Origin: a virus
IMG/VR virus record: IMGVR_UViG_3300037054_000059
Coordinates: 1-28,088 of that record
Direction: 5' to 3' (one strand)
Length of the DNA stretch: 28,088 nucleotides
The position numbers were made by a program, and so were the translations under genes. Shown here in pieces: positions 14,091 to 23,151 of this stretch. The notes under the pieces were generated by a model. The model searched no databases, had not been told where the DNA came from, and was given only the letters and a program-made list of their open reading frames with translations. Position 1 is the stretch's first letter. The number at the start of each line of letters is the position of its first letter.

Positions 14091-15730
14091 GGTGCTCCAG
14101 CCCCAACAGTGGTGGGTGCGGTCGTTCCCGCTTGATCGGCTACCGGTCCGGTGAAGGCATCAGACGCATTCTGGTTGTACATGCTCGTAGTGCCAGAGAG
14201 CATCTTGTTAAGGACCTCGCCCCAACTAGCTGACTGCGCGGCGTAGTAACCAGTGGGGTCAGACTGCTTGGCGGCTAGGTCCGCCTCCGCCGTGGCGTCG
14301 GGTGCCGTTGTTTTCACCGTAACGGCATCGTTGTTCACCTGATTCTGCAACGCGGTGATCTGATTATTCACTTCGCTGGCAACTGAATCACCAAAAGTCG
14401 TGAGGTTGGCGCCTTTAGAAGTCCCCAGCGGAGTGCCGGACGCAATGGCAGAAATGGCCTTGCTCCAACTTCCACCGTTCGCGTCGTAGGCGTTGGAGAG
14501 CAGAGAAGTAAAAGCGCCAAGTTGAACAGACGAGGGGGCGAGTCCCGGTGAGGTGAACTTCTTGGCCGCCGGGTAGAGTTTCTGCGCCTCGGTCCAGTCC
14601 GCCTGGTTAAGTGCATACGCACCGCCGTAGGTGGTAGAAGTCGGTTGAGCGAAGTGGGTGGGGGCGATTTGCTGATTGCCGCTCTTTACCTTCTCGTTCA
14701 CGGTTCGGCTGAACTTCGAAGTAACCACCGGCTGGCGCGACGTTACCGGCGCTCCCAAGCCACCAATATTGGGAAGCCCTTGGGAAAACTCTGACTGAGC
14801 ATTCTGCATCGACGTGGTGTTGGTCGCACCCTGAGGAGTAGGAAAGCCGGGAGGAAGTTTGGCGGTGGTCGTCTGGTTGACCGGTATCGACGCCGTTCCG
14901 TTCGCCGCAAACACCGGGCTCGTTCCCTCCAGGTTCGTTTGCGCGGGACCTTGCGTAGTTCCCGCTCCCGGTAGTTTGGTCCCTGTCACAGCCGCCTGGT
15001 AAGCAGAGATGACTGAATCAATCCCGTCAGGACCTAGTTTGTTTAAGGCCGAGACTTCCGAGTGCGCTTGGGCAATCTCAGCCTGCGCCGCGGCCCTTGG
15101 ACCTTCGGCGTAAGACGCGTCCTGTCCCTGAACCTGGCTGATGAAGGACTGAATCTGGGCCTGGTCGGGGGAGTAACCGAGAGCGTTCTCAAACGCTGAA
15201 GTTAAGGTTGCCGAGAGAGTAGTCGGATTCTCCTGATTTACAATGGTAGGCGCAGTGGCTGATTCTGTTGCCTTGGTGAGATCGGCGGAGATTTGGCTCC
15301 CGATGGCCGCGGTCGGGGTAGCGTTCTGAGTGAGGAACGAAATGACATCGGTTCCCTGCGATGCCGCGTCACCCTCCAATGACTTGAATGCAGAGACATT
15401 GGTGGAATTTGATATCCCGGTAGCAGCCGTCGTAGACAGAGCGCCTATCGCCACCATCTGGTCTTGAATGCTTTGACGTTCTTGCTGCGTCATGGCGACG
15501 TACGAGGCCAAGTCCGCGGCCTGCTGGTTCAACTGTCCATTGGTGAGGAAGAACTGCTGCTCGGCTGAAGTTATGCCGTAGGCCGGATCAGAGAAGAACT
15601 CCGCAGGAGTGGTGGACTTTTGGAACGCTGCTAGTTGCGCCGACGTGGTGCCATCAGAACCACCGGCGAAAGAACCCGAGGTCCCGGCTGTTGAATTTCC
15701 GGTCGGGTTGTAGGCCGCGATGGCACCCAT
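14087..15730 (-). CDS. Virion structural protein, probable internal/ejection protein
   Basis: The 547-residue Ala/Ser/Thr/Gln-rich protein has no enzyme motif that I recognise. Helical stretches (DPAYGITSAEQQFFLTNGQL, YVAMTQQERQSIQDQMVAIGAL, AFENALGYSPDQAQIQSFISQV, EVNNQITALQNQVNNDAV) alternate with low-complexity linkers (TTKLPPGFPTPQGAT region). The segment TSTTYGGAYALNQADWTEAQKLYPAAKKFTSPG lies in the middle. ATG overlaps the upstream stop as TAATG, and its own end overlaps the lysozyme-domain gene by ATGA. With its neighbours it forms a block of four coupled large virion genes between portal and scaffold. This resembles the set of ejected core proteins in podoviruses, though homology to those is not visible. 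Confidence 0.75.
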   Translation of the reverse strand: MGAIAAYNPTGNSTAGTSGSFAGGSDGTTSAQLAAFQKSTTPAEFFSDPAYGITSAEQQFFLTNGQLNQQAADLASYVAMTQQERQSIQDQMVAIGALSTTAATGISNSTNVSAFKSLEGDAASQGTDVISFLTQNATPTAAIGSQISADLTKATESATAPTIVNQENPTTLSATLTSAFENALGYSPDQAQIQSFISQVQGQDASYAEGPRAAAQAEIAQAHSEVSALNKLGPDGIDSVISAYQAAVTGTKLPGAGTTQGPAQTNLEGTSPVFAANGTASIPVNQTTTAKLPPGFPTPQGATNTTSMQNAQSEFSQGLPNIGGLGAPVTSRQPVVTSKFSRTVNEKVKSGNQQIAPTHFAQPTSTTYGGAYALNQADWTEAQKLYPAAKKFTSPGLAPSSVQLGAFTSLLSNAYDANGGSWSKAISAIASGTPLGTSKGANLTTFGDSVASEVNNQITALQNQVNNDAVTVKTTAPDATAEADLAAKQSDPTGYYAAQSASWGEVLNKMLSGTTSMYNQNASDAFTGPVADQAGTTAPTTVGAGAP

Positions 15731-18700
15731 TATGGAGTCTTCCAGTTCTTAGCAGTGAAGGTTCCCGGCGTAGCGTTCGCAATGTTCACCTGTGGAGCAG
15801 TAGCCGTAGGTATCGACATGAAGAGTCCGGTAATAACGTTAATCATCTCCGGGTCCGAGGTAGCAGTAGACACCAAGTAATTGTCCCACGAGTCCTTGGC
15901 TTCGGTTTGCATAGTGCTGGAACTTCCATCAGTAGTAAGGGTGGTTATCTGGTTCTGGTAGGCGGCGTAACCCTGCAATAAGGTCCGGGTGTTGTTGGCA
16001 ATGTCCGACGTAATGCCGGGATTCTCGTTGAGTAGTTTGGTCATCTGGATTATCGCCTGACCTCTTTCGGTCTCCCTTGAGTCAGAGTTGAACCAGTTGC
16101 CCCAGACGGGATTCTGCTGGGCGTACTTTCCTATCGTCCCACTACCTAAAGTACCGTTGCCCCAAAACGCCTGGTCAGCGTTGTATTTATCCGTTCCGGA
16201 AAGACTCTTGATCTGCGCTTCGTACTGCGCCAGCCACTTGTAGAAAATCGAATTACCGGCCGCGATGTACAAAGCATCGATGTACGAAGGCACCGAGCCG
16301 TTCTGCGTCCACTGCTCAGGGTCCAACTTGGACCTTAAGTTCTGGGCGATCTGCTCGTTGTAGACGGCCGCGTTGTACTTGGTCGATAACCCAGTGGTCG
16401 GCATCAGGAGAATCCCGGCATTGGGATAGCGGGTTATGAGGTCGTAGTTCTGGTTAATCCAATTCTCCGCCGCCGTTGAAGAGGGCACGCTCATCCCTGT
16501 TTGCTCCGAACTCTGCCAGACCGTGAACGGCGTAGCGTCGGGATGCTTGGAAAGGAACTCCTGCAAGCCCGCGCTCACAGACTTCTTCGCAGTGATATCA
16601 GCGGACAGTTCTTGAGAGAACTGGTTATAGACCTGGTTGGTCAACTCAGGCGAGACTGGAGTAACCGCACCAACTAATGCTTTCATGGTGTAGAGAATCC
16701 TGGTCTGCATTCTCACCCGGTCCATGAACGCTTGCATCACTCGGTAGTTACTCCCCGCGGGTGGAATCTTGCCTTCGTAGTCGAGCGTCGCCAAGGTCTG
16801 CATCATCGTGGAGTCAAAACTTCGTGTATTGAATCCTGGCATCCACGCTGTGAGCAGGCGCTGTGCAACGGTGTTAGGGATCATCTGCTCGTAGATGGGT
16901 TCGGTAGAAGTCGGGCCAAGAATGGTAGAGGCATCTGCCGACAGGTCAGCCTTCAATACTGGAGACAAGGTTTCGGGAAACGCTTGGGCGATGGCAGAAA
17001 CGGCAATGGAAACCAGTGGGCCAATATCTGGACGCACTCCTGCCGAGAGAGGGAAGATGACGCTAGAACTTGAGAGGTTCCAACCCATCCCAACGGGAGT
17101 AGATGAGTCAGCATCGACCCCCATCATCGAAAGACCAGCGACTGCACCGGAAGTTAAGAATCCAGTCCCCGGCATCACTAGGTAGCCTTGCCCATTCTTG
17201 CCAGAGAACACTTGGCCCACGTCGTGCATGTTGGAAATCATCAACTGGTACTTGCGAAAGGCTGCGGGGTCTTCGGCTAGCAACCTCCCCATCCTGCGAT
17301 ACGCCTGCTCTTGAGCGAAGTAGAACGGTGCCCAGTTCCTGAACGTCTCAGTCCACTGGGTTCTATCGGTCAGGTTGTGGACGTTCTTGATGACGTTCTG
17401 AGTCGAGGTAATCATGGCTTGAGCGTGCGCCTCTTCGTCAGTGCGTATGCCATCTTCTACTGACTGTTCCAGTATGCCTCGCTGCGCCCTGTACTCCGCG
17501 AAGGCAATTGGTTCACGAGAGAGGAAGTTGACCATTGGATTGAGGACCCTGCGAAATCCCGAGTTCGCGATTCTCTGTAATCTCGGATCACCGTTGGGCA
17601 GTGGCAATCTACCCGACACCATTGCGGGTCGGTCCTCACCAGAAATGTTGCGCAGTTCGTTGTCGTCAACGGTCTCGCCGTTTCTGATGTGGTCTAAGAG
17701 TTCCGTGCGTACAGTGCCGTTCTTTCCCGTCACGAGTCCTCGTACATTGTCCGTGACGGCTCGCGCCCATTCGTCGTACTGGTCCATGTCCGGAGGGCGA
17801 GGTGTCTCCTTGGGAAACGATGTGATGGTCTCCTTGGAACGAAGCATCTTGCCGCGTTCCTTTAACGGCATGTTGCGCTGGAAGTCGGCAACGTCAGGGT
17901 ACGCCGCGTGCGTCGCTTCATCAAGGCTGAGGCCGCTGTCTAATCCATCGCGCAGTTTGCCCGCGGCCAACTGCGAAGCATCGTCGTTACCGACTTCATG
18001 CAACCTTGCCTGCCATGCATCGTTGAACTGCGCGTGACCATCTTGGAAGATGCCGAAGTCGTCGCCCGTCTTGGGCTTCTTGGGAGAGTTGAAAAAACTG
18101 CTGCGCAACGCATTAGTGGATTTCTCGTCTCGCGGAGTCAGGTCATCAGCGAATGACTCCGAACCATGCCCCGCAGCCACGTTCAGAGGAACGCCAGTGG
18201 GGTCAGTTCCTTCTATGAAATCAACGGCGTAGTTGAGGTCCTTCTCCGTCGTGTTATCTATTACGCCCGGAGTCACCGCTCTCGCCCCACGAATGAGTTT
18301 CCACGCTAACGCCGCTACCACCGAGGCATCGCCCTCACTGACCTTCACGCCGATCTTGGCGGCGGACAGTTCCATGCGCGAGCGAACCATGTTCACTATC
18401 CCCAGACGAAGGGTGTTGGGTATCAACTCCGCGAGTGCAATGTGTAGCGCATACGAAGGCGACATCAGGACCCAGCGTTTGAAAATCGGCGCGGTCAGAT
18501 GGTCGAAGGCAAAGTCATCGAGCCCGCCAATCTTTGCCATTATCTTCTGATCGCCCAAGATGCGTGAGACGCGACGGGCCTGCAACATATCAAGACCGGA
18601 AATTGGACCCGTCTGATTCTTGGTTATCCCGGCGCTCATCGTCGTTCCGGTCTCGGTGTCGCGAACCTTGGAGATGTCAGCCATTGGATCGCCGCCCATC

Positions 18701-20220
18701 CCGTACACCGCGTCCTTGCCGAACATCCCCGTGTCAATGAAGCGAGTAATAGCATCGCCCCACATCTGTTGCACCTTGGGGTCCTCAGATTTTGACGCGA
18801 GGAAATCCTCCATTGAGATGCCGCGCATCTTGGCCGTGTTCGCCAATGTGGACCACACGAGCTTGCGCCAAATCTTTATCTTTCCCGGAAGGTCGGCGTT
18901 CGCGTACTCCGTCATGATGGCCGCAGCGACGGTTCGGTTCTCTGTGAATAACGCGGTACGTCCAACGAACAACGTCCCGTCATCTTCACCAACGGGGTTG
19001 AACTCTTTGTTGGTCCACACTTTCGTCGCGTCGTCAATTGATTCAGGTAAGCGAGAAGTCGCGTGATACAGCCGTTGCATTCCCGGCAATGTTGAATCGC
19101 CCATCGCTTCATGCGCCAACTGAAATGGCAGACGAGTGACTGACAACGTAGGTAACTTGTCGAAGTACACCATCTCGTGTGTGCGCACGATGTCACGGAA
19201 TATCTTGGTTACGTCTTCTTCCGTATTCGCATCACCTAACGCTTTTAGCAATTCACTCTGTTGGGCCAACGGTTTGTACGCCGAAGTGAGAGCAATCTCA
19301 CCCGCGTTCTTCGACGCGATATCCGCGAAGGCCCTACGGACGTTCCCACCACTGAACGAACCAAGGAGGTGGTCGAATGCCTCGGTCGTCTGTGGCGATT
19401 TTCCGGGGAACATATCACCCAGGGTTCCGCCTAATCCTGCTGCTGAATTTGCCTTACCCGCGAGCCCAAGTAACTCCGTTCCGCCCACGTTCATGTCGAA
19501 GATTCCGTCAATGAGGCCTGAAGTTATTTTAAACGCTGGACCGTTACGTTCAAAGCCGGGGACGCCGAGGCTGTCAAGTTCCGAGGTTAAGTCTCTACCT
19601 ATGGACACCTGTTGGTGGGTATTGGGGTCGGCGTAGGAAGCCTTGGCGGTGCGATCCCAGGAGTCCTTGTAAAAGAGTTGGCTCTCTATTCCAGTTGCCG
19701 CCTCGGCTCCCAAGTCAGCGCCGTAGAAACTACCGGTGGTCATGGCCCCCGCCACTGCTCCACCGGCTATGCCCAAACCTTCCAATAGCGCCGCGGTCAT
19801 GCCGTGGGTGGCTTCCACATCATGCAGATACCGATACTCGTGTTGAACAATTTGCATGGGTTTGTTCATGGTCGAAAGAACTTTGCTTCCTACGTCGATA
19901 GCGCCTTGCACTACGTCGTGTCCCACCGCGCCAACGTCAGCAACGACGTGATTTCCGAACCAGTCCAGAGCGTGCTGCAAGGTGTCGCTTCCCCCAACGG
20001 CAGTGGAAACGGCGGCGTGAGCGTTGGTATCCGAAAGGATGTTCGTCCCTCTGGCAACCGCTTGAGAGTTGCCCTGCACGTCACCACCGGCGCTGGCAAT
20101 CCCTACGCTAAGACCCGGCGATTTGCTTAATTCCGGCGCTGTGTTAAGAACGGTGTTAAGAGAAGTAGCGAATGCGCTCGGATCACTAGGAGGTGGCGCT
20201 TGACTAGAAGTGTCGGTCAC
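15730..20220 (-). CDS. Giant internal virion protein (1496 aa), polyvalent-protein-like
   Basis: This is the largest gene of the window. GTG follows AAGG by seven bases. Residues 147-163 (EGLGIAGGAVAGAMTTG) form a glycine-zipper hydrophobic segment that could insert in membranes. Residues 383-440 (RLYHATSRLPES ... LFVGRTALFTENRTVAAAIMTEYA) weakly resemble an ADP-ribosyltransferase core. Residues 580-605 (FKRWVLMSPSYALHIALAELIPNTLR) and 961-980 (RNWAPFYFAQEQAYRRMGRL) recall conserved helices of large actinophage virion proteins. The middle is charged and helical; the C-terminal 400 residues are Gln/Asn/Thr-rich. Size and place beside the portal suit an internal protein ejected with DNA, or a tape measure. 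A tape measure is less likely because no long coiled repeats or tail genes are seen. Confidence 0.8.
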   Translation of the reverse strand: MTDTSSQAPPPSDPSAFATSLNTVLNTAPELSKSPGLSVGIASAGGDVQGNSQAVARGTNILSDTNAHAAVSTAVGGSDTLQHALDWFGNHVVADVGAVGHDVVQGAIDVGSKVLSTMNKPMQIVQHEYRYLHDVEATHGMTAALLEGLGIAGGAVAGAMTTGSFYGADLGAEAATGIESQLFYKDSWDRTAKASYADPNTHQQVSIGRDLTSELDSLGVPGFERNGPAFKITSGLIDGIFDMNVGGTELLGLAGKANSAAGLGGTLGDMFPGKSPQTTEAFDHLLGSFSGGNVRRAFADIASKNAGEIALTSAYKPLAQQSELLKALGDANTEEDVTKIFRDIVRTHEMVYFDKLPTLSVTRLPFQLAHEAMGDSTLPGMQRLYHATSRLPESIDDATKVWTNKEFNPVGEDDGTLFVGRTALFTENRTVAAAIMTEYANADLPGKIKIWRKLVWSTLANTAKMRGISMEDFLASKSEDPKVQQMWGDAITRFIDTGMFGKDAVYGMGGDPMADISKVRDTETGTTMSAGITKNQTGPISGLDMLQARRVSRILGDQKIMAKIGGLDDFAFDHLTAPIFKRWVLMSPSYALHIALAELIPNTLRLGIVNMVRSRMELSAAKIGVKVSEGDASVVAALAWKLIRGARAVTPGVIDNTTEKDLNYAVDFIEGTDPTGVPLNVAAGHGSESFADDLTPRDEKSTNALRSSFFNSPKKPKTGDDFGIFQDGHAQFNDAWQARLHEVGNDDASQLAAGKLRDGLDSGLSLDEATHAAYPDVADFQRNMPLKERGKMLRSKETITSFPKETPRPPDMDQYDEWARAVTDNVRGLVTGKNGTVRTELLDHIRNGETVDDNELRNISGEDRPAMVSGRLPLPNGDPRLQRIANSGFRRVLNPMVNFLSREPIAFAEYRAQRGILEQSVEDGIRTDEEAHAQAMITSTQNVIKNVHNLTDRTQWTETFRNWAPFYFAQEQAYRRMGRLLAEDPAAFRKYQLMISNMHDVGQVFSGKNGQGYLVMPGTGFLTSGAVAGLSMMGVDADSSTPVGMGWNLSSSSVIFPLSAGVRPDIGPLVSIAVSAIAQAFPETLSPVLKADLSADASTILGPTSTEPIYEQMIPNTVAQRLLTAWMPGFNTRSFDSTMMQTLATLDYEGKIPPAGSNYRVMQAFMDRVRMQTRILYTMKALVGAVTPVSPELTNQVYNQFSQELSADITAKKSVSAGLQEFLSKHPDATPFTVWQSSEQTGMSVPSSTAAENWINQNYDLITRYPNAGILLMPTTGLSTKYNAAVYNEQIAQNLRSKLDPEQWTQNGSVPSYIDALYIAAGNSIFYKWLAQYEAQIKSLSGTDKYNADQAFWGNGTLGSGTIGKYAQQNPVWGNWFNSDSRETERGQAIIQMTKLLNENPGITSDIANNTRTLLQGYAAYQNQITTLTTDGSSSTMQTEAKDSWDNYLVSTATSDPEMINVITGLFMSIPTATAPQVNIANATPGTFTAKNWKTP

Positions 20221-20310
20221 AACTGGGCCTTAATCATCGTGTGGTCGTGGTGCGCCGTCGTGTGGGGTGGAAGCCTTATTGGCTTTGCGCTGTTCACTTG
20301 GCACCACTAG
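20200..20310 (+). CDS. Candidate 36-aa single-span membrane peptide (antisense)
   Basis: TAGGAGGTGG, a near-perfect Shine-Dalgarno, lies six bases before a TTG. That opens a 36-codon frame reading MTRSVGHNWALIIVWSW then CAVVWGGSLIGFALFTWHH, with one clear membrane span and an N-terminal Arg. It fills almost exactly the 86-base gap between two leftward genes, where other junctions in this part are overlaps or gaps of at most nine bases. Against it: it is antisense to the operon, the start is TTG, the Shine-Dalgarno is also the complement of Pro codons of the 1496-aa gene, and only a weak promoter (TTGCTT-N16-TAAGAA) precedes it. If real it could be a holin-like or superinfection-type peptide. 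Confidence 0.25.
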   Translation: MTRSVGHNWALIIVWSWCAVVWGGSLIGFALFTWHH

Positions 20311-20762
20311 GCGGCTCCCCCTTGAGCCCTTGCTGCTAAATCTTTAATCGCTGAGGTCGCGTTGGGTTGCGCGGCCAGCGAAGTAAGCAAGTGACTTAGC
20401 GTTCCCTGTTCAACTGCACCCTGACGTGCCGCTGCGCCAATACCTTGCAACGCTTCCGGACCCGCGCCCGGTCCCATTGGCAGTCCGTGGGTGACGGGTT
20501 CGTTGGGACGTTCGGTGGGACGAGTGAGAGGACCATTGGCACCAGGGACTGCTAAAGGCTGTTGAGGTGCTTGGGGCTGCGCCTGCGGAGGAGTCTGAGT
20601 CGGCGCAGCCCCAAGAGGTGGTTGACCCATGGGGATTGCTTGTGCTGCTGCACGCTGCGCGGCAGCGACACCGTAGGGTTGGTTCGGTACTGCTTGCGCG
20701 GAGGGCTGCGTGAGGTCAGCGCGATTCGGTTGCAGTTGGCGAGAGGCGCGAGCGTGTGGCAT
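20307..20762 (-). CDS. Pro/Gln/Ala-rich hypothetical virion-operon protein
   Basis: The 151-residue low-complexity protein is dominated by Pro, Gln and Ala (AAPTQTPPQAQPQAPQQP) with a short helical C-terminus (GTLSHLLTSLAAQPNATSAIKDLAARAQ). Its start overlaps the stop of the endonuclease gene (TGATG). Its composition resembles the Pro/Gln-rich C-terminal tail of the portal protein two genes upstream (PPPGQPPAPGQMPG). The two may once have been adjacent before the nuclease gene entered, but this is inference. The role is unknown. It is probably a flexible head or portal-associated protein. Confidence 0.7.
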   Translation of the reverse strand: MPHARASRQLQPNRADLTQPSAQAVPNQPYGVAAAQRAAAQAIPMGQPPLGAAPTQTPPQAQPQAPQQPLAVPGANGPLTRPTERPNEPVTHGLPMGPGAGPEALQGIGAAARQGAVEQGTLSHLLTSLAAQPNATSAIKDLAARAQGGAA

Positions 20763-21271
20763 CAGCGAAACCGATCAAGGTACGCGATGGCATTGTGCAA
20801 CAAAAGGGGACTGTCACGCAAATGACCAAGCCCGGAATTGCACGGGCGGCAAAGAAGTCCGCGAACACATGCGCCGCAACTCTTCTTTCCGGGACAGCAT
20901 GAATGGTCATGGTCTACAGCCCAGCCGCCTTTCTTGGTACCGGGATCGTCGCCCCCACAGATAGCGCAAACCCCTCCTTGCGAAGCCAGAAGATCTAAAT
21001 AGTCCTGTTCAGTGAGGTTATAGAAATTACGTAGAGCAATGATGCGCTGTTTCGCGTTCAATTCATCTTTGTTCGCTTCGTAATAAGCCCTGTCGTTTTC
21101 CTTGATTCGCTCGGCGTTACGCACACGCCATTCACGATGGTAGGAAGCCTGATATTCCTTGCGTCCAGAAGTCAATCGACGCTCAGCATCTCGTTCGCGG
21201 CCTCGGCGTAGCACCTCCTCGCGATTCGCCTCGCGGTACGCGCGCTGGCGCTCGGCGTCGTATTTGCTCAT
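20762..21271 (-). CDS. Endonuclease VII-type (His-Me finger) nuclease
   Basis: In the 169-residue protein, residues 1-80 are a charged helical region with repeated YREANREE/RAYYEANKDE units. The C-terminal half is the recombination endonuclease VII domain: CAICGG (C102, C105), WAVDHDHSCCPGKKSCGACVRGLLCRPCNSGLG (D120-H123 catalytic motif; C141 and C144 complete the zinc site; N145 is the last His-Me residue). T4 endonuclease VII resolves branched DNA before packaging, which would fit a gene beside portal and terminase. A homing-type mobile nuclease is the other reading. It overlaps the portal gene by ATGA and the next gene by TGATG, so it shares the operon's transcript, unlike the two plus-strand HNH genes. 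Confidence 0.92.
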   Translation of the reverse strand: MSKYDAERQRAYREANREEVLRRGRERDAERRLTSGRKEYQASYHREWRVRNAERIKENDRAYYEANKDELNAKQRIIALRNFYNLTEQDYLDLLASQGGVCAICGGDDPGTKKGGWAVDHDHSCCPGKKSCGACVRGLLCRPCNSGLGHLRDSPLLLHNAIAYLDRFR

Positions 21272-23142
21272 TGGGCTAGAGGACTCGGCGCTTGTTGACT
21301 CATGCTTTGTTCTGGACCGCTTTGTGCCGCTGGCTTTCTCAAGTTAGAAAGAATGCTTGCGAGTGCGCCTTGACCGGGAGGTGGCATCGGAACTCCGCCT
21401 TGCACACCGGGAGCGCCCGTCATACCGGGCATCTGTCCCGGAGCCGGGGGTTGACCGGGAGGCGGTGCGGCTGCTTGCTGCGCGGCTTGTTCCTTTTGCA
21501 TCTCGGCGTGGACCTTTACCAGAGCGTCTTCAGGATTCGTCTTTCCATCCTGCAACGCCTGAGCGAAGCGAGCAATGAACGTGGGGTCGATCTGACCCTG
21601 TGATGCACCGGTTTCGACACTGCTCATCATGGCCCGGCGAGCACCGCCGATGTTGATACGGGCCATCTCTTCCTGCACGTCTTCGACTACCGGGTCCATC
21701 TCCATGAACGTCTCTTGAGAGATCGTTTCCATTTGCAGACGTTGGCCCATGGCGATGACAAAAGAGTTGGCGTCGGTCCCGGTCATCCCATACTTCACAA
21801 CGTTCTGATCGTTGAAGAAGACTTCATCCGGAACGTAGTCGTTCTGAGTTATTTTTCCGGTTCGTGGGATGTAGAAGGAGAACTGCTTTTTTCCCCAGTG
21901 ACCCTTGACAACAGCCATCGCCCGGCGGTTCTCGGCTTCCATGGAGTCTTCAAATATCTCTTGATGCTCCTGAACCGGCATATCAATCGCTGCACCTAGG
22001 ACCGCCTCTCCCCTTCGGGCTGTACGGATATTGGTCGCACTTTCTCCGCCCAGTTCCGCAGGAAGTCCACCTGCCAAACGTCCGGTACGTTCAAGTCGGT
22101 CCTGCATTTGGGCTGCTTGAATACTTGGCTGGGTCTGGGTGTCTTGAATCTGGCCATTGCGTATCTCTCCGATTGTGTTGGTCAACCCGTCGGCGTAGGT
22201 GATTATCTGGGCCTGTCCGGGGGAGTTGGGATGTGAGACCAGCCACCTATCGGCAAAGATGCTTTGCTTGATTGCGATGTATTCCAGCGCAGCTAACTTC
22301 GATGCGTTGTGATAGAGCGGCATCAACTGGTCGAACATGCCGCAGAGTTTGTTGAGTGTCACACGTCCGGGATAGACCGTTAACGGAATCCCCGCCCGGT
22401 TCGGTACGCGAGTCAACTGCACACAACTTTGCGTGCCGACGTTCTCTCTCGTGAACCCTCCATACTGAGGTCCTTCATTGACTTTCGTTTGTCCTAAAGC
22501 CACCAAGACCGTTTCGTCACAGTCGTTGTATTCCAGAATCTCGAACATCGTTGACGGACTGGCGTTCTTGCCCTTGTAGAGAACATTAGCTTGGTCGGGA
22601 TACAGGCTCTGGAGCCACGAGAGGGGTTGTAAGTAGGCGTTGATGCAGTCACTGGGTTCGATGTCGTTGATGTCCACCGTGGGGGCGGGAAAGACACTCA
22701 TGGGATTCAACACTCGCCAGTGGGGAATCTCTCTCTTGTCCAACGGATTCACCGCGAGGAAGGAGATTGACACCGGCGAGGCCCCGTAGCCCAACAGATA
22801 CCGCGCCCGGCGACGCAGGATCATGTCCATGCGGTTCATATCCCAGTAACTGAGCAACGCTTTGCGTTTTGAATCAGTGACGTTCTCCGACCCTTTTTGA
22901 CCGGGCTTTAAAGGGTCACAGGAGATGTCCGGCATCGTCGAGGCAATACGCATGGCCAGTTGGTCGAGGCCCGGACCAAGCAAGTTGACGGCCATGGATT
23001 TCTCGTCTTTGTCTAATTCACTAACGGGCACGACGACATCGCCATCGGCCTGACGGTTGACCTCCGCCCAACGAGTGAGGAGAGGTCCGCGCTCTGCTTG
23101 ACGTTCTCGGTACCAGTTCTCGATCTGGAAGATGTCAATCAC
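21268..23142 (-). CDS. Portal protein
   Basis: The 624-residue protein starts at a GTG nine bases after the terL stop, with no strong Shine-Dalgarno. It begins IDIFQIENWYRERQAERGPLLTRWAEVNRQADGD. Typical portal features are the helical N-terminus, RRRARYLLGYGASPVSISFL (about 111-130), the wing region HWRVLNPMSVFPAPTVDINDIEPSD, a crown-side stem (FDQLMPLYHNASKLAALEYIAIKQ) and GRLAGGLPAELGGESATNIRTARRGE. The C-terminal 75 residues are Pro/Gly/Gln-rich (AAQQAAAPPPGQPPAPG) and probably disordered. Position directly after terL and size of about 620 residues support a dodecameric portal at the packaging vertex. No protease or MuF fusion is seen. Confidence 0.88.
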   Translation of the reverse strand: MIDIFQIENWYRERQAERGPLLTRWAEVNRQADGDVVVPVSELDKDEKSMAVNLLGPGLDQLAMRIASTMPDISCDPLKPGQKGSENVTDSKRKALLSYWDMNRMDMILRRRARYLLGYGASPVSISFLAVNPLDKREIPHWRVLNPMSVFPAPTVDINDIEPSDCINAYLQPLSWLQSLYPDQANVLYKGKNASPSTMFEILEYNDCDETVLVALGQTKVNEGPQYGGFTRENVGTQSCVQLTRVPNRAGIPLTVYPGRVTLNKLCGMFDQLMPLYHNASKLAALEYIAIKQSIFADRWLVSHPNSPGQAQIITYADGLTNTIGEIRNGQIQDTQTQPSIQAAQMQDRLERTGRLAGGLPAELGGESATNIRTARRGEAVLGAAIDMPVQEHQEIFEDSMEAENRRAMAVVKGHWGKKQFSFYIPRTGKITQNDYVPDEVFFNDQNVVKYGMTGTDANSFVIAMGQRLQMETISQETFMEMDPVVEDVQEEMARINIGGARRAMMSSVETGASQGQIDPTFIARFAQALQDGKTNPEDALVKVHAEMQKEQAAQQAAAPPPGQPPAPGQMPGMTGAPGVQGGVPMPPPGQGALASILSNLRKPAAQSGPEQSMSQQAPSPLAQ

Positions 23143-23151
23143 GTTGGCATT

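Noticed and set aside
17441-18037. 198-codon plus-strand frame within the 1496-aa gene
   Set aside because: Ser/Arg/Leu-rich composition typical of an antisense shadow, no ribosome site and no domain.
20221-20306. 26-codon minus-strand frame between the Pro/Gln-rich gene and the 1496-aa gene
   Set aside because: GTG start without Shine-Dalgarno and a His/Pro-rich peptide; the segment does supply the AAGG ribosome site for the 1496-aa gene.
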